Origin: Siphonodentalium dalli
Taxonomy: Eukaryota > Mollusca > Scaphopoda > Gadilida > Siphonodentaliidae
Assembly: GCA_032622095.1 (NCBI GenBank)
Contig: CP136061.1
Span: 20,028,991-20,092,990, forward strand
Direction of reading: 5' to 3'
DNA length: 64,000 bases
The notes under the pieces are model-generated. The model did not search any database, was not told the origin of the DNA, and saw only the letters and a program-made list of their open reading frames with translations. This document shows, piece after piece, positions 22,880 to 35,498 of this stretch (position 1 is its first letter; every line of letters starts with the position of its first letter). The position numbers were made by a program, and so were the translations under genes.

Positions 22880-24490
22880 GACGTTAAGGGGGAGGCCAAG
22901 TGACAAATTTTGAATGGGCGATACCAGGCAAATCGCCGGGGCAAAAGAACGTATATCATTGAACATACATAACATTGAACTGTCGGTGCGCTTGGTAAAT
23001 TAAAAACATTTTCTATAAATTTATTTTTGAGAATTTTTGTTTCTAGAATTACAACACTTGACCTACTTTTGAAAAATCAATATAAAATTCCAAAGTAAAT
23101 ACACCAAAATTATAATGGAACATGTTTTAAGTGGACCCGCCAATTTAATACCTATTGTATTCAATATCACATAAAGTCACACTCAGAAGTATTTGCAACT
23201 CTTGCTCCGCAGATTTGGGTGGAAATCCCCATTCAAAATCGGTCATTTTACCCCCCCCCCCCCCCCCCACATTAAGCTATCGTTCAGAATGGACGAGGTA
23301 TTGGTTCGGCGTGAGGTGTTCGTGGCTTAGAAGTGTACGTGAATAAGTTATCTTTTTATGATCGAAATGGTCGTGTGGGATCTAGCCCTGAAATGAACCA
23401 AAATCGGCGATGCCCAAACTCTATTTAAGTTGACGAACAACTCGATTGTCCTATCCGATCGATACATTGTCATTACCCTCAGGATGATTTTTATTTCAAA
23501 CACATACTGAACCAATAAATACCTCAAACGTGAAAATATAGATATCTACAATATCGATGGTGTACTGTTATGAAGTAGTATAGAAATACCAGCCGATTCG
23601 AGATCAAAATATAACCTCATGCAACAAGAATCTAAGAAATGGGGGGTCCCACAACTGTTACAAGAAGCATGACCTGTGACATATATATCCTGTTGAATAG
23701 TGTGCTGTGTTAATTACGTGGAGTGTTTATAATTGATCAATTGACAACCTGTGTGATGTCAGGCGAAAATATCGGCATTTACAATGAGGGTTTCTGAATG
23801 CAGGGTTGAATGTGAGTTCCCTGTAATTCAATTCACCCACGCCAAACATTTCACTCTGTCTATCAAATTGTCAATACAATGTGTGATTCTGAGACAAATA
23901 TACGCACGAACGCAACCAATAAATATGTGATAACGACATTCAACATGATGTACAACGCCTCGCTTGACTACGGAAATAAAATATGTTAATGTCTTCACCG
24001 TTAGTATCGTGTAGCCGACAGTCAAAAACTTGTTTTCTCAAACAATGCGAGTTATAGTTGATTTTTTCTAGCATCTCCCATTTGGATGTTACGGGCTCCA
24101 TATTTCCAAAGTTACTACGAATTTCTATGAGTTTTAATTTTTTAGAAAAAATCTGTGGAAATGAAGAATCTTCTACATCAACTGACAAATACCGAGTAAT
24201 TTCCAAATAGCATTTGAAATTCTGACGATCAGCTGACCCGATTTTGGGACAAATAGTACAAACATGCACTTGTGCAACCACTGCTCCTTCTTTTGAAATC
24301 ATGCGAGGAAACGCGTGACAAAAATATTGTTTTGAGTAGGATTATGTCACGAAATTGAGCACAAATTCAAAGAATTAGAAACTTTACTCGGTAGAGAATG
24401 TAAATAAAACTCAGCTGAGAACCAAATCGCCAGGATAGTGCAGCAGTCAAATCGAAAAAGAGCTCTAGTTTTCGAGATACCCCTTCCCAC
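22880..24490. other. Intronic DNA, poly-C tract
   Basis: A run of C at about 23,252-23,268 is the only notable item. Confidence 0.5.
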
Positions 24491-24499
24491 GGTAGAACA

Positions 24500-24935
24500 A
24501 GTTAAAGCCAACTTTTGTTGAAGAAGAAATGTATATTGTTCACGAAAATTATAGTGAAAAATAACGGAATTGGTGGTGGCTATTGTCAAATCGACGATGA
24601 ACGATACCCACCAGTGTCTTTTTCCATAAATTGACGATTTTGGTAAAGCGAGCCCTGTGGCTATATCCTAACTTATTTGTCAACAGTGTTGGGGTTAACA
24701 TTACTATATCATATCATACATCTACTTGATATGAAAAAAGAGTTTGTTAATTTGGATTTTCTTGCTATTTGGAGCCGACACATTTATATTTTGCTGAAAA
24801 AAAGAAAAAAATTCAATCAGCTTTAAAAAAAAATAAAATTCAATCATTATCATTCAAATGGGTTTTGCTATAATGCCAAAATATTTAATCCTTATTGTGT
24901 AGCAGTTATCTGACAAGCATATGTAGAGAGTTTGC
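24500..24935 (+). repeat. Left arm of a 5-kb inverted repeat
   Basis: About 430 bases are the reverse complement, at moderate divergence, of 29,110-29,525. Shared blocks include ggaattggtggtggct, gtcaaatcgacgatgaacga, tacccaccagtg, attttggtaaagcgag, ctacttgatatg, tttggagccga and gttatctgacaagcatat. The arms enclose a LINE relic, a satellite array and a 350-bp duplication. Confidence 0.85.
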
Positions 24936-25114
24936 TGAAAATTGGGCACGGGGACACTGCTTAAGAGATAAAAGACGTGTTCGGCTTTCAGACACCAAGT
25001 TACAACAACAACAACAACAACAACACATTTTATTTACTATTACCACAGTAAGTATCGCATATCACAAGTACATTCTCGCTTAAGATCTAAATGCAGTAGT
25101 TAGAACTATGACCT

Positions 25115-25380
25115 ATTGAGTAATCACATTAAAACGCCCCCTGTCTGTCGTTGTGGCAAAATAGAAACAGCACATCGGTACTTATTGGAATGTCCTGAAT
25201 ACAATGGTTCTAGGACTGAACTTCTGTGCGGCATACCGAATTATTTTATTAGAAAACATTCTTTTGTGCGGATCACAGGAATTCAGTCATCGTGAAAATA
25301 TTAAAATATTTGACGCGGTTCAAACATTTATCTCGAAAACAAAGCGATTTTAACGACGCAGTCATTTGTGCAAACTTCGT
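25115..25380 (+). pseudogene. LINE ORF2 C-terminal relic
   Basis: The + strand reads NHIKTPPVCRCGKIETAHRY followed by LLECPEYNGSRTELL. This is the Cys/His cluster near the C-terminus of many LINE ORF2 proteins (C.CG..E...H.L..C..Y...R). A frame break occurs downstream near 25,265. No RT portion is found upstream. Confidence 0.75.
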
Positions 25381-25639
25381 GAAAAGCATTATAACCCTGC
25401 TGAGAGCAAAATTTACCCCCACCAGATCATCTGACATCTCACGGCGACGGGCGTATCAATAACGTAAACAACCTTATCGGTATATCATTATATCCAATAA
25501 GCCCCAACGAAATTATATGTTTAACATTGTATCCAATCAGCTCCAATTGGATTACATCCTCACTTTTCCCATAAAGTATCTCACTCCCATATACGTTGTT
25601 TACCTCCTGATAGAACTACCATATATCCACAGCCTCAGT

Positions 25640-28290
25640 TAAAACTTAAGTTAAAACTCCCTTCAGTTCGTGGTGTTTTCATGACTTAAAATAGCGTATG
25701 TGGTCACACAAACAGTTAGAATTGCATTTTTTTATTTGCCAGCCGCTTTTAGTAAAGTGTCACAGGCTGTCGGACGCCAACATGGCCTTATATGTCGTAT
25801 AGTGTCGGATATAATAGGCATTCGGCCACAACATATATTGATATTGAGGGCATAATCCCTTCAGTACATAATGTGCCAAGACTTCAAATAAGGTAGGGGT
25901 ACTTAAAACAGTGAACATGTGCCAGTCGCTTGTTGTGGAGTGCCACACGTTGCAGGCTTTCGGGAACCAACACATATGCATATCCTGGTAACAACTAACA
26001 TTTGGTCGCACCATCGGTTAATATTGAGATCATATCATTTCAGCATGTGGTGTCTTCAGGACTTCAAATAAAGTAGGGGTCCTCAAAATTTTGCCTGTCT
26101 TATTTTCCATCCACTTTTCGTTAAATGTTCATGCTTTCTTAAACCAATCCATCTATATAAATTGTATACTTCCTTATACAACTAACCATTGTCCATACAC
26201 TCAGTAAATGGTGATATCGTTCCAGTTCGTGGTGTGTTCTGGTCTTCAAATTCGGTAGGGGTAATACAAACAGTGAAAATCGAATTGTCCCTGGCTGTCG
26301 GGTTAAGACACATCTATAACAATTGTATATTTGCTCATAGAATAGCCATTTGTCCAGAATGTCGTTTGACATTGAGAGCACATACATTCAGTTCGTGATG
26401 GGTTCAATGGTTTACAGGGGGTAGGGGTCCCTCGAAATTCGCCTTTATCGTTTGCCATCTGCTTTTTGTAAGGTGACACGGTGCTCTCGCGAACAGTTAG
26501 TTCACACGAGCATTGCATCTTTTCTGACAGAACAGCCATTCAGCCACAATCTTGATATTGATAGCAATGCCTTCAGCTATAGTGGTGTGTTCAAGACTTC
26601 AAATAGGGATTGGAGTCCCATAAGACAGTGAAAATTAGTTCTTTTCGTTTGCCGGCTGCTTGTTGTAAAGTGCCATAGGATTTCGGGAACAATCTCATTC
26701 ATATAACAGATGCGTATTTCCGGATAACACCATTATTTGTCCACACCCGCAGTTAACATTGGGAGTATATAATTGTTTAAGACTTCGTGTGGGATAGTGG
26801 GGTCCTCAAAACCTAGAAAAATCGCCCTTCGTGTTTGCCAGCCGCTGTTTGTAAAGTGCCTCAGGATTTCGGGGGAACCAAACCACCCATACCAATTAAT
26901 AATTCCATGATAGCACTACCTTTCGTACACACACTCAGCTAAGTTTGGGGGCATATTACTTCAGTTCATGGTGTATTCAAGATATTAAATGGGTTAAGAG
27001 GTTTCCCAAAACAGTGAGTATTCGCCTTTCTCATTTGCCAACCGCTTTTTGTAAAGTGACCTATACATTCAAGAACCAACCCATCCATAAAAAAGAAAAT
27101 TCACATTTCGTATTTTCCAGCCACCTTTTGTAAAGTTCCCCAGGATTTCGGGAACCAACCTACCATTGCTAATTGTATATAATCCATGATAGCACTACCT
27201 TTCGTTCACATAAGTTAATATTGAGAGCATATAGCTTCAGTTCATAATGTGTTCAAGAGTTCAAATTGGTTAAGGGGACCCTAGTTCTGGGGACCAAAAA
27301 CAGTGAGAATTCGCCTTTCTCGTTTGCTAGCCACTTTTGTAAAGTGTCCCAGACATTCAAAATCCAACCCATCCTTTAAATAAAGTGTATTTCCTGATAT
27401 AGCTACCACTTTGTCCACACCCTCAGTTAATAATTGAGATCATATCCGTTCAATTAGTGGTATGTTTAACACTTTAAATGGGGTAGGGGTCTCAAAGAAA
27501 ATTAAACTTCGTATTTGCCAGCCGCCTTTTGTAAAGTACCCTAGGATTTTGGGAACCAAACTACCCACCTACCCACATAACATTTTCTCTGATAGCACTA
27601 CTTTTCGTTCACACTGTCAGTTATTAATAAGAGAATATATATTCGGTGCATGGTGTGTTCAAACGTTTAAATGGGCTTATAACGTGGTCCCAAAAAACAA
27701 AACATATTCACCTTTGGCGTTTGCCATCCGCTTTTTGTAAAGTGCCAAAGGCCTTCTGGAACCAACCCATCCATAAACTTTGTGTATGTCCTGACATTAC
27801 TACCCTTTGCCCACATCCTCAGTCAATATTTAGAGCAATACTTTCAGTTCGTGGTTTGTTCAACTTTAACACTTCAATTGTGTAGGGGTTCCTCAAAACA
27901 TAACACATTCGTCTTTCTTATCTATCAGCCGCTTTGTGTAAAGCGACACAGGCAAAGCCACCCATACCACTTATGTATTCACTTATAGCATTACCTTCCA
28001 TTCACACCCTTGGTTAATATAAAGAGCTCCAGTTCGTATTGTGTTCAAGACTTTAAATCGGGTAGAGTTTTCTCGAAAAATAGAAAAATCGCCTTTCATA
28101 TTTGCCATACAGCCGCGTTTTGTAAAGTGCCACCCTATTTCGGGAACCAACCCATCCATAAACATTGTGTATTGCCTTATATAACTATCATTTGTACAAA
28201 TCCTCAGTTAATATTGAGTTCATATTCTTTCAGTTCGTGGTATGTTCAAAACTTTTAATAGTGTAGGGGCCCCTCAAAACATAGAACATA
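25640..28290. repeat. Degenerate satellite array, unit about 190 bp, about 14 copies
   Basis: The landmark TTTGTAAAGTG, preceded by ttgccagccgc or a variant, recurs near 25,740, 25,925, 26,110, 26,458, 26,655, 26,840, 27,043, 27,120, 27,337, 27,520, 27,727, 27,928 and 28,110. Each unit also has ttcagttcgtggtgtgttca, ggtaggggtcc, a cgggaaccaacccatcc block and cctcagttaatattgag. Spacing is mostly 180-205. The units are diverged, so the array is old. Short frames inside it are not genes. Confidence 0.9.
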
Positions 28291-28429
28291 TTTAAACTAA
28301 CGCTTGCCACCTTGGTCCAAATAGTTTATGAGATATGAAATACAATATGCATTATTTCTATATTTTGGTCGATTTAGAGGGACTCTTAACAATCACTATC
28401 GCATCAACAATGATTTTGTTTATATATGT

Positions 28430-29109
28430 TAGTCTATATTATGTGTCGTTTAGAAAAAATACTTTAGTTCAACAAAGTCGCTATATATTAATATAAAATT
28501 ACATGTTATAAATAGGCCTAACACGTGTTGTTGTTGTTGTTGTAACTGGGGGTTTGGAAACCTGATGACATCTTTAACGACGCCCGCGGTGTCTACGGAT
28601 CCGGTTTTCATTATATGAATCATGATTTGGTCCCAATTAGAATCATTTAGAAAAGTTTGCGTTGTCATTTTTTTCACCAAAATGTTCGGGGAGCGGTAGC
28701 TAAAATCCAATATCTGGCAAACCGTTCACAATCTCCGTCTAATTCTTTCTACATGCGATGTCCAGTTAACCACTGAGCCATATGAATTATATAGATGGTC
28801 ACGTGTTGTTTATAACAAATATTTTAGTACTATAAAATCGATGTTAATGCATGCAGAATTACCTGTTATCAATAAAATATGTTGTTGTTGTAACTGGGGT
28901 TTGGAAGCCTGAACACATCTGTAATCAATTAAACAGTATAGCTGGACAAAACATTCAGTACAAGATTCATATTGGGTCCCATTAAGATCAATTAGAAAAT
29001 GTTAACAGTCGTTAACAAAAATATGTAATTTTTCGACCAAAAACGTGTTTGGGGGAGGGGTAGTTAAAATCGAGTATCTCACAAACCGTTCAGACTTTCT
29101 GTTAACTTA
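28430..29109. repeat. Tandem duplication of about 350 bp
   Basis: 28,430-28,775 and 28,776-29,109 align through a ttg run, taactggggtttggaa, cctga, ggtccca, tagaaaa, aaccgttca and tctgt blocks. The divergence is substantial. Confidence 0.75.
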
Positions 29110-29525
29110 TTTCTTAATATGCTTGTCAGATAACTACTACAGTGTATGGATTAAATACAATATCCGTTTGAATGATAATATTGAAAAATAATATTTTTGA
29201 GAAAAAGAGCGATTTTTCAACAAAAAATAAATGTTTCGGCTCCAAATGGCAGGAAAATCTAAATTAACCAACACTTTTTGCATATCAAGTAGAGATATGG
29301 TATGATGTAGTAATTTTAACACCAACAATTTTGGGAAATATGTTAGGACATAGCCGCAGGACTCGCTTTACCAAAATCGTTAATGTCTGGAAAAAGTCAC
29401 TGGTGGGTATCGTTCATCGTCGATTTGACAATACGCTGAGCCACCACCAATTCCGTTAATTTTCACTATCAGTTTCGTCAACAGTATATATTTCTCCTTC
29501 AAAAAAATTTGGTTTCAACTTGACC
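29110..29525 (-). repeat. Right arm of the 5-kb inverted repeat
   Basis: Reverse complement of 24,500-24,935; see that entry. The match ends near aaatttggtttcaacttg, where the left arm also ends, giving a consistent outer boundary. Confidence 0.85.
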
Positions 29526-29529
29526 ACTT

Positions 29530-30045
29530 TCTGGCATTTGCCGCTGCACTAGGAGTAGTTCGCCCACAGTGAACATCAGCCTGTGTTAACATACACTCAA
29601 CAAAGCGTGACTAATCGTGCGCATTGATCTACTATGTTACAATATCTACCAGATAAAACACAACGCGTTCAATAATTTATTCAATCGGTCAATTGATGAT
29701 AGTTGTCCCAGACTTGATAAGTGGTGGGGTGTGTTATACAATCAAACTAATTGATGTGTTTTTTTGGTACAAACTGAAGAAATTGATACACTACCGTTAT
29801 GACGGTTATACACTACAGTTCCAGATTCAAGATTTTATTGAAAGCAAACCATTACAATGGTGTCAGCCAAACAATTTAAACACAAAATATAACAGTAACA
29901 TGCAAAGTGACTAGTACAGAACAATGAATGGGTAATCCCAACACACTCTATATAATCAATATCGAAGTATCTAGCTTGGAAATATGTGCTTTATATTTAC
30001 GGTTTACTGTACTACTGAGTTCTTTTTAAATGAGTTTTTTGAAGT
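29530..30045. other. Intronic DNA, nothing recognised
   Basis: No supported feature. Confidence 0.45.
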
Positions 30046-30049
30046 GTAC

Positions 30050-30420
30050 CTTGTAGTTCTAGGTTGATTCTGCACATGATTTAATGTAATCGCAGATATA
30101 TCTAGTATCGCTAGGGTTTGTTGGGTTCAGAATTTCAGACGAATTTTGTGCAATAGGGGCAGAATTAATGTTTAGTTTGTTCAATTAAACATCGCGTTGT
30201 TGAACATATTTTATGCAGCGTAGAAAAAAGTGTTCTTCATCTTCTAATATATCACATGCCAGGCATTTTCTGTCTTTTCTATCAGGTTTAGGTCGTTTGT
30301 ATCGGTCTCTTTCTTTTGCCAATGTGTGTGTGCTTAGTCTGAATGATGTTAATAATTAGAATGTGCCCATAATTTGATGAGAACGTCCGCATTGTTTGAT
30401 GAGATAGTACCCTAAATGTA
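30050..30420 (-). pseudogene. LINE ORF2 C-terminal relic
   Basis: The minus strand reads FRLSTHTLAKERDRYKRPKP, then RKCLACDILEDEEHFFLRC, then a stop within QQRDV*LNKL. This is the R.C..C....EDE.HF...C zinc-cluster end of a LINE ORF2. It is a different copy from the relic at 25.1 kb and lies on the opposite strand. Confidence 0.8.
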
Positions 30421-30599
30421 TTTATAACTCTATCCGTGTGTTTTGCGAAACCTACTTAATAATAGTATAGAACTTCTACTTAGCCCTATAACGTCGTATT
30501 ACGAAACATTAGGAAATTATCACCCTTACGTAAGTTTATACATGCTCGAGTTGAGAAGAATTATTACCAAATTGTTTATCTAGGCGAATGATTGGTGCT

Positions 30600-30772
30600 T
30601 CCTGATATATATATATAAGATAATACATTGGCCTAACAATATTTACCTTGGCCTTGTAAGCCAGTGCATTTTCTTATAAATGCGAGGATCGCATATAATT
30701 ATAAAAGAATGCACTGGCACATAATCTTTAATGTTGCACCAGCGCAGCTCCCACCACGAAAGGGCTAAACAT
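30600..30772. repeat. Decayed palindrome element
   Basis: Diverged versions of the 69-bp palindrome end in caccagcgcagctccc and cgaaagggctaa, the same right end as the element at 42.8 kb. The left part is incomplete. Confidence 0.65.
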
Positions 30773-30779
30773 GTTTATA

Positions 30780-31260
30780 TTGGTATAATAACGTATGTCT
30801 GTGCCATATATACAGACAAATCAACTTTACAAGGCTAGTATTTGAAGTAAGAAAAGGGCACGTGTCCATACAGCTAACTGCGCATTTTGATACAGTACAT
30901 GTCGTATTAGTACGTATTGACAGCTGCTATTGGGACGGAGTATATATGTTCTGAGACCAGTGAAACCATTATTTGTCCGCATCGACAGTCGCCACAGTTT
31001 GATAGACATAAAAATCTCATCACAGTGACAGAGAAGATATCTCAGATCGCAGTTTGTCAGCAAATCGACTCGTATAGATGGTTATTGAACGGGCGTTTAT
31101 GGCGCTAACACAGTATATGTTTGCGATAAGGGAATTTCTCGAAGTGGCCGGATGATGAATGATGTCTACGCACATGACTATATACGCAGCGTGATTTAAC
31201 TAGAGCCTGTTCTCATAAATGTCCTACAATAGACCAGACAATACATGGTTTCTGGTTCGC
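30780..31260. other. Intronic DNA, nothing recognised
   Basis: No supported feature. Confidence 0.45.
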
Positions 31261-31263
31261 GGG

Positions 31264-31562
31264 CAACAGAACGGCCCTGTGCCAATGCATTCTCTTATAT
31301 ATGCGAGTCGACCATAGGTCGCCTCGCATATATAAGAGAATGCATTGGCTTAACACATATTAAAAATGATAAAATTGTCAAAGAATGTATAAAAAAATTA
31401 TAACAATTGTTAAAAAATGTAAGAAAAAATTGTTAAAGAATGTAAGAAAAAATGGTAAAAAGATTTGTTTTTTAGGCCAAAAGCATTCTCTTATATATGC
31501 GAGGCGACCTATGGTCGACTCGCATATATAAGAGAATGCATTGGCACATGGCCGTTCTGATG
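31264..31562 (-). mobile_element. Truncated piggyBac-like MITE core
   Basis: It contains both palindromes (31,281-31,349 and 31,476-31,545) and the A-rich spacer in reverse orientation relative to copies 1-3. The left flank keeps caacagaacgg, the inner part of the family terminus. Both CCCTTTACCC tips and TTAA sites are absent. Confidence 0.78.
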
Positions 31563-31769
31563 ACGGATTCTTGGTTCCTATTTATTTGTGCACTGATTGA
31601 AGAGGCTGGGTGTATATACCAACTTAAAGTAAACCCGAGAACAATATCCAAAGCCACACAATCCTTCCGATTAAAATTGCATTTTGTTGACTTGAAAATA
31701 ATTAACTCTGCATGTGAAAATATATTGTTTGGTCACCGCTCGCTACCTCTATTGTCTACATATATAGAG

Positions 31770-31910
31770 AATATCCGCAAGGTGTAGATGAATAAAGAAT
31801 TTATTTTTGCGAGTATGTGGGCATCTATTTGGCAAGCCTCTAGGCGAGCCAAATAGATGCCCACATACGAGCAAAAATAAATTCTCTATTCAGCTACACT
31901 ATGCGGATGT
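31770..31910. repeat. 141-bp hairpin
   Basis: The arm aatatccgcaaggtgtag and onward pairs with the arm ending ctacactatgcggatgt. The core gggcatctatttggc is matched exactly, around a loop near 31,834-31,846. Confidence 0.88.
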
Positions 31911-31911
31911 T

Positions 31912-32375
31912 CTGTTTATCCACCGAACAAATTTAAATGTATTTTATCGCTGTTTTTGTCAAAAAACATCGCAAAATTCACAGGTTCCTAAAATAGAAGC
32001 GATGACCTACTTAGCGACTTTATCTGTATAGTAGAGGCTAATTAATTATGAAACAGTTTTGTATCCATGCGACTGCACCGCGAAATAGTCCGCTTTATTA
32101 TTTCTAAATTATGCCGGAAAAATATCATAGCATGATGTAATTTCTAATAAAATCTAAATGATTCGCGTAACGTTCAAATCTAAAACTGAATTGTACAAGC
32201 ATAGCAGTCATGTGAATTTGGATGTTTGTGCTTGAAACTTATTAATGAATTGAAACTCTGAACTTTAGCAGTAGCACTAGTAGTAGCACCAAGATCGGCA
32301 GTGCAAATGCACCAGTTCACGGAAGAATATCGTATACTGTATAGTTAACAAACTGATAATTGCTTAATTAAGTTA
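31912..32375. other. Intronic DNA, nothing recognised
   Basis: AT-rich without structure. Confidence 0.45.
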
Positions 32376-32379
32376 TATA

Positions 32380-32759
32380 TGGGAAGCCAAATTGACATTT
32401 AATAAATAATTGAGCTTAAGCGCAATAAGGAATCTCTTATTGCGCAAGGAATCTCTTATTGCGCTTAATTGCAGGTAAGCGCAATAAGGAATCCCTTATT
32501 GGGCTTAAGCGCAATAAGGGAAGATCTAATTGCGCTTAAGCGCAATAAGAATATTCCTTATTGTGCTTAAGCGCAATAAGAATATTCCTTATTGCGTTTA
32601 AGCGCAATAAGAGATTCCTTATTGCGCTTAAGCGCAATAAGGAATTTCCTTATTGCGGTTAAGCGCAATTATATCTTTCCTTATTGCGCTTAAGCGCAAT
32701 AAGGGATTCCTTATTGCGCTTAAGCTCAATTATTTATTACATGTCAATTTGGCTTCCCG
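32380..32759. mobile_element. TIR element with palindromic GCGCAATAAGG array
   Basis: The outer arms gggaagccaaattgacat and atgtcaatttggcttccc form an inverted repeat that continues to gagcttaagc. Between them lie about nine units built from cttaagcgcaataag and ccttattgcgcttaag, each itself palindromic, at a spacing of about 30. TA flanks both sides (32,378-32,379 and 32,760-32,761), which fits a TA target but could be chance in AT-rich DNA. Confidence 0.85.
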
Positions 32760-32761
32760 TA

Positions 32762-33760
32762 GTTATAGACTTCACCAACTGAACATTGACAAATTAATTT
32801 AAGTGCGTTTTGGGAGCATCGTGTGATATTTTAGAAAGGTGTCACCACCGATTACCCGAAAATACGTTGTGGATGTTGACGTTGTTTCTGTCGCTAACAA
32901 CGGAAACCAGCATGGTCCGTTCTAATGATGATCCATAACGGTGTTACGATCCAGTGACGTCATTCGCGAACTGCTGGAGGTTAACTGTTCAAAGTTCTTG
33001 TAACCTTTCTTCCTTGAATATTTTAAGTTTATCTGTCTAGTAGAGGATGCTTTATCTGTCTAGTAGACGGATAGAGGCGTGGTTTATCTGATGGGCTTTA
33101 TATGTATAGTAGAGAGGGGTAGGAGGTGGATAAATAAGGTTGGCCTAATAAACGTTACGTTTATTACGTCAATGTAGCTGTATTATGTCAACGTAGCTTT
33201 ATTAGGTTAGTACCACTTCCATGACGTAATTGCATATGCAAATTGCGCAGGTACCTAGGGAATTCAAGCTACCTATATGACGTCATTGTGATTTTGGGAC
33301 GTTTTTATCGTCCATTATTCACCGCAATTGATACAAAATTCATAAACGGATATGTGTTTTCGCTCTATAACATCTATAAACCATTAATACGAGGTCAGCT
33401 CAGAATAACTATACAAAATCCAACGAACTATTTCACTCTAAGCTGCACTCCGGTTTTCCAACGTCATGAAAGCTACATGTAATTAGTTTGCTTTGACCGT
33501 CATCGATGTAACGAATGTAGAAATGGGGAAATTGACAGATTTACCTCACAAAAGGCAAGTTTTGTGCGATGGATAAATATAATATGTAGCTATGGTGTCG
33601 TCCGCTCGGTGGATTTGGATATAGGAATACAAATATAGGATTCCAAGTACCTAGTAGGAATGGAATTCCCCAAACAACATAGATTCCGTATATATTTGTT
33701 TTATATATTTACCATATTTTTTTTAAATCTTGGAACGTGACCAAACAAGTACTATATCGA
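32762..33760. other. Intronic DNA, nothing recognised
   Basis: There is a short repeat of tttatctgtctagtag near 33,027 and 33,050, and nothing else. Confidence 0.45.
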
Positions 33761-33764
33761 TTAA

Positions 33765-34000
33765 CTCTTTCTTTACTAAATACCCATTAACGAGTAGTTA
33801 CCGCGGGACATTAACGAGTAGTTCCAGCGGGACATTTTGACCATTTCCCACCAATGAATAGAAATCCTTCTGAACTTGCAGTGTGTATGCGTGTGTCTTC
33901 GTCTGCTTATATTTCAAAAACGTCCCTCAAACAAATAATAGGACTATTCCAATGTATACTTTTAAAACTAAATGGGAGGATCCATTTAGCACAGAAAGGG
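33765..34000. mobile_element. 236-bp TTAA-flanked MITE
   Basis: TTAA at 33,761-33,764 and 34,001-34,004 flanks ends CTCTTTCTTTACTAAAT and, from the other side, CCCTTTCTGTGCTAAATG. The ends differ at about three positions. The interior is related to 21,480-21,680. It is probably piggyBac-like but a different family from the CCCTTTACCCAACA elements. Confidence 0.75.
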
Positions 34001-34049
34001 TTAAGGTGACCGGCTGAACATTTATTCTGACCCACGTGATATAAAATTA

Positions 34050-34262
34050 TACAAGACACGAAATAAACAAAAGTTTGGATACACAAGGAATCGGTGCACA
34101 AGTTATGAAACTTATGGAAACCCCTCTCCCCATGGAAACCCCTCTCCCCTGGAGAAAACACGAGGAAACCCCTCTCCCCTGGAGAAACCCCTCTCCCCTG
34201 GAGAAACCCCTCTCCCCTGGAGAAAACACGAGCGAATTTCGCTATAAACTGAGGACAAGTTG
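34050..34262. repeat. Repeat with 19-bp tandem units
   Basis: acccctctcccctggagaa recurs about five times between 34,129 and 34,226. The upstream 85 bases (atacaagacacgaaataaac to acttatggaaacccctc) recur at 34,679-34,766. The end, gctataaactg, echoes the 2.2-kb hairpin. Confidence 0.8.
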
Positions 34263-34516
34263 TATATAGATTCTCTTTATTACTTGATCCAAAACTTCCA
34301 TAGAACATACTTAAATAAATAACTAGGACCTTAAACTAACAGCATATTCTATAAGGCGTGCGATGATTTTTCACGTAACTCTGCGTTGCACGCATAAAGA
34401 AATAGTCCCTAGATAAATAAGACTCTTTGATGTATTTAATGGCGAATATTTTATGAAATAAATGATCACACTATATCAACATCAGTTACAGTCGCCGATT
34501 ATTCTTCATTCCTCGC

Positions 34517-34770
34517 CCCCCCCCCCCCCCGAATCCGAATCACGTTTGCGCAACACTAATACATTTGGGTATACCTGGCACTATTTCCTGTTACGCAACA
34601 ACCGTTGCATATATCATTATTATAGAATGGGTTTAAACCGTTTAATGATGGAATAAGGGTCGGATCGTGTAATAGATAAGTATACAAGATACGAAATAAA
34701 CAAGAGTATGGATTCACAGGGACTCGGTGCACAAGTTATGAGACTTATGGAAACCCCTCTCCCCTGGAGC
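34517..34770. repeat. Poly-C tract and second copy of the 34.05-kb repeat
   Basis: A C run at about 34,517-34,531 is followed by a single-unit copy (34,679-34,766) of the repeat described at 34,050. Confidence 0.75.
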
Positions 34771-35129
34771 AAACGCGGGATCATGAGTGTGACGATGGTG
34801 TACAGGGAATAATATAATATAAAGCATACCATTTGTAAATATTTTATCGCACGTGTTGTACCAACATTAACTTTGTAAACCGTTTTAGGGCACACATCAC
34901 GCACGATATATCAAATAAATTATGGAAATCATAAATGGAAATCCATAAATTATGGAAATAAATTATTGCTATCATTACTAATACAAAGGTATGGGATTCG
35001 TTTGAAAGATGGTGCCCCGCATTCGCCATATAATATGGGATCGCAATTGCACTCTATGTCACAAAGCTCCAGTGAACCTATGATACAATATTTTATTACC
35101 GAATCGATGCATATAGCTGTACTCTATAC

Positions 35130-35466
35130 AAAGCGTTCTTCGTCCTGCAGATCCATGATAATCAGGTTCTGAAAGGCCCCTTGATCTTTCCGTTGCTTGG
35201 CAATAGGATGCTTCCACATGCTGTTCTTTCAATTGTGAAGTTGCCGGTAAACCAAGCGTATGAAAAACTCTTGCCCGTGATAGATTGCGCAATTACACCA
35301 ACCCCAGGCGGTTTAACCCTTTCATGAGGTTCATCACCATCATCATCATCACCATCATCACCACCATCATCATCATCACATTCATCATGAAACCACCACT
35401 ATCATCATCATCATCATCACCATCAGCATCACCATCATCACCATCATCACCACCATCACCAACATC

Positions 35467-35498
<32 letters not shown>

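Noticed and set aside
32400-32735. CRISPR-like array
   Set aside because: The repeats are directly abutting palindromes without unique spacers, in an animal intron, inside inverted ends.
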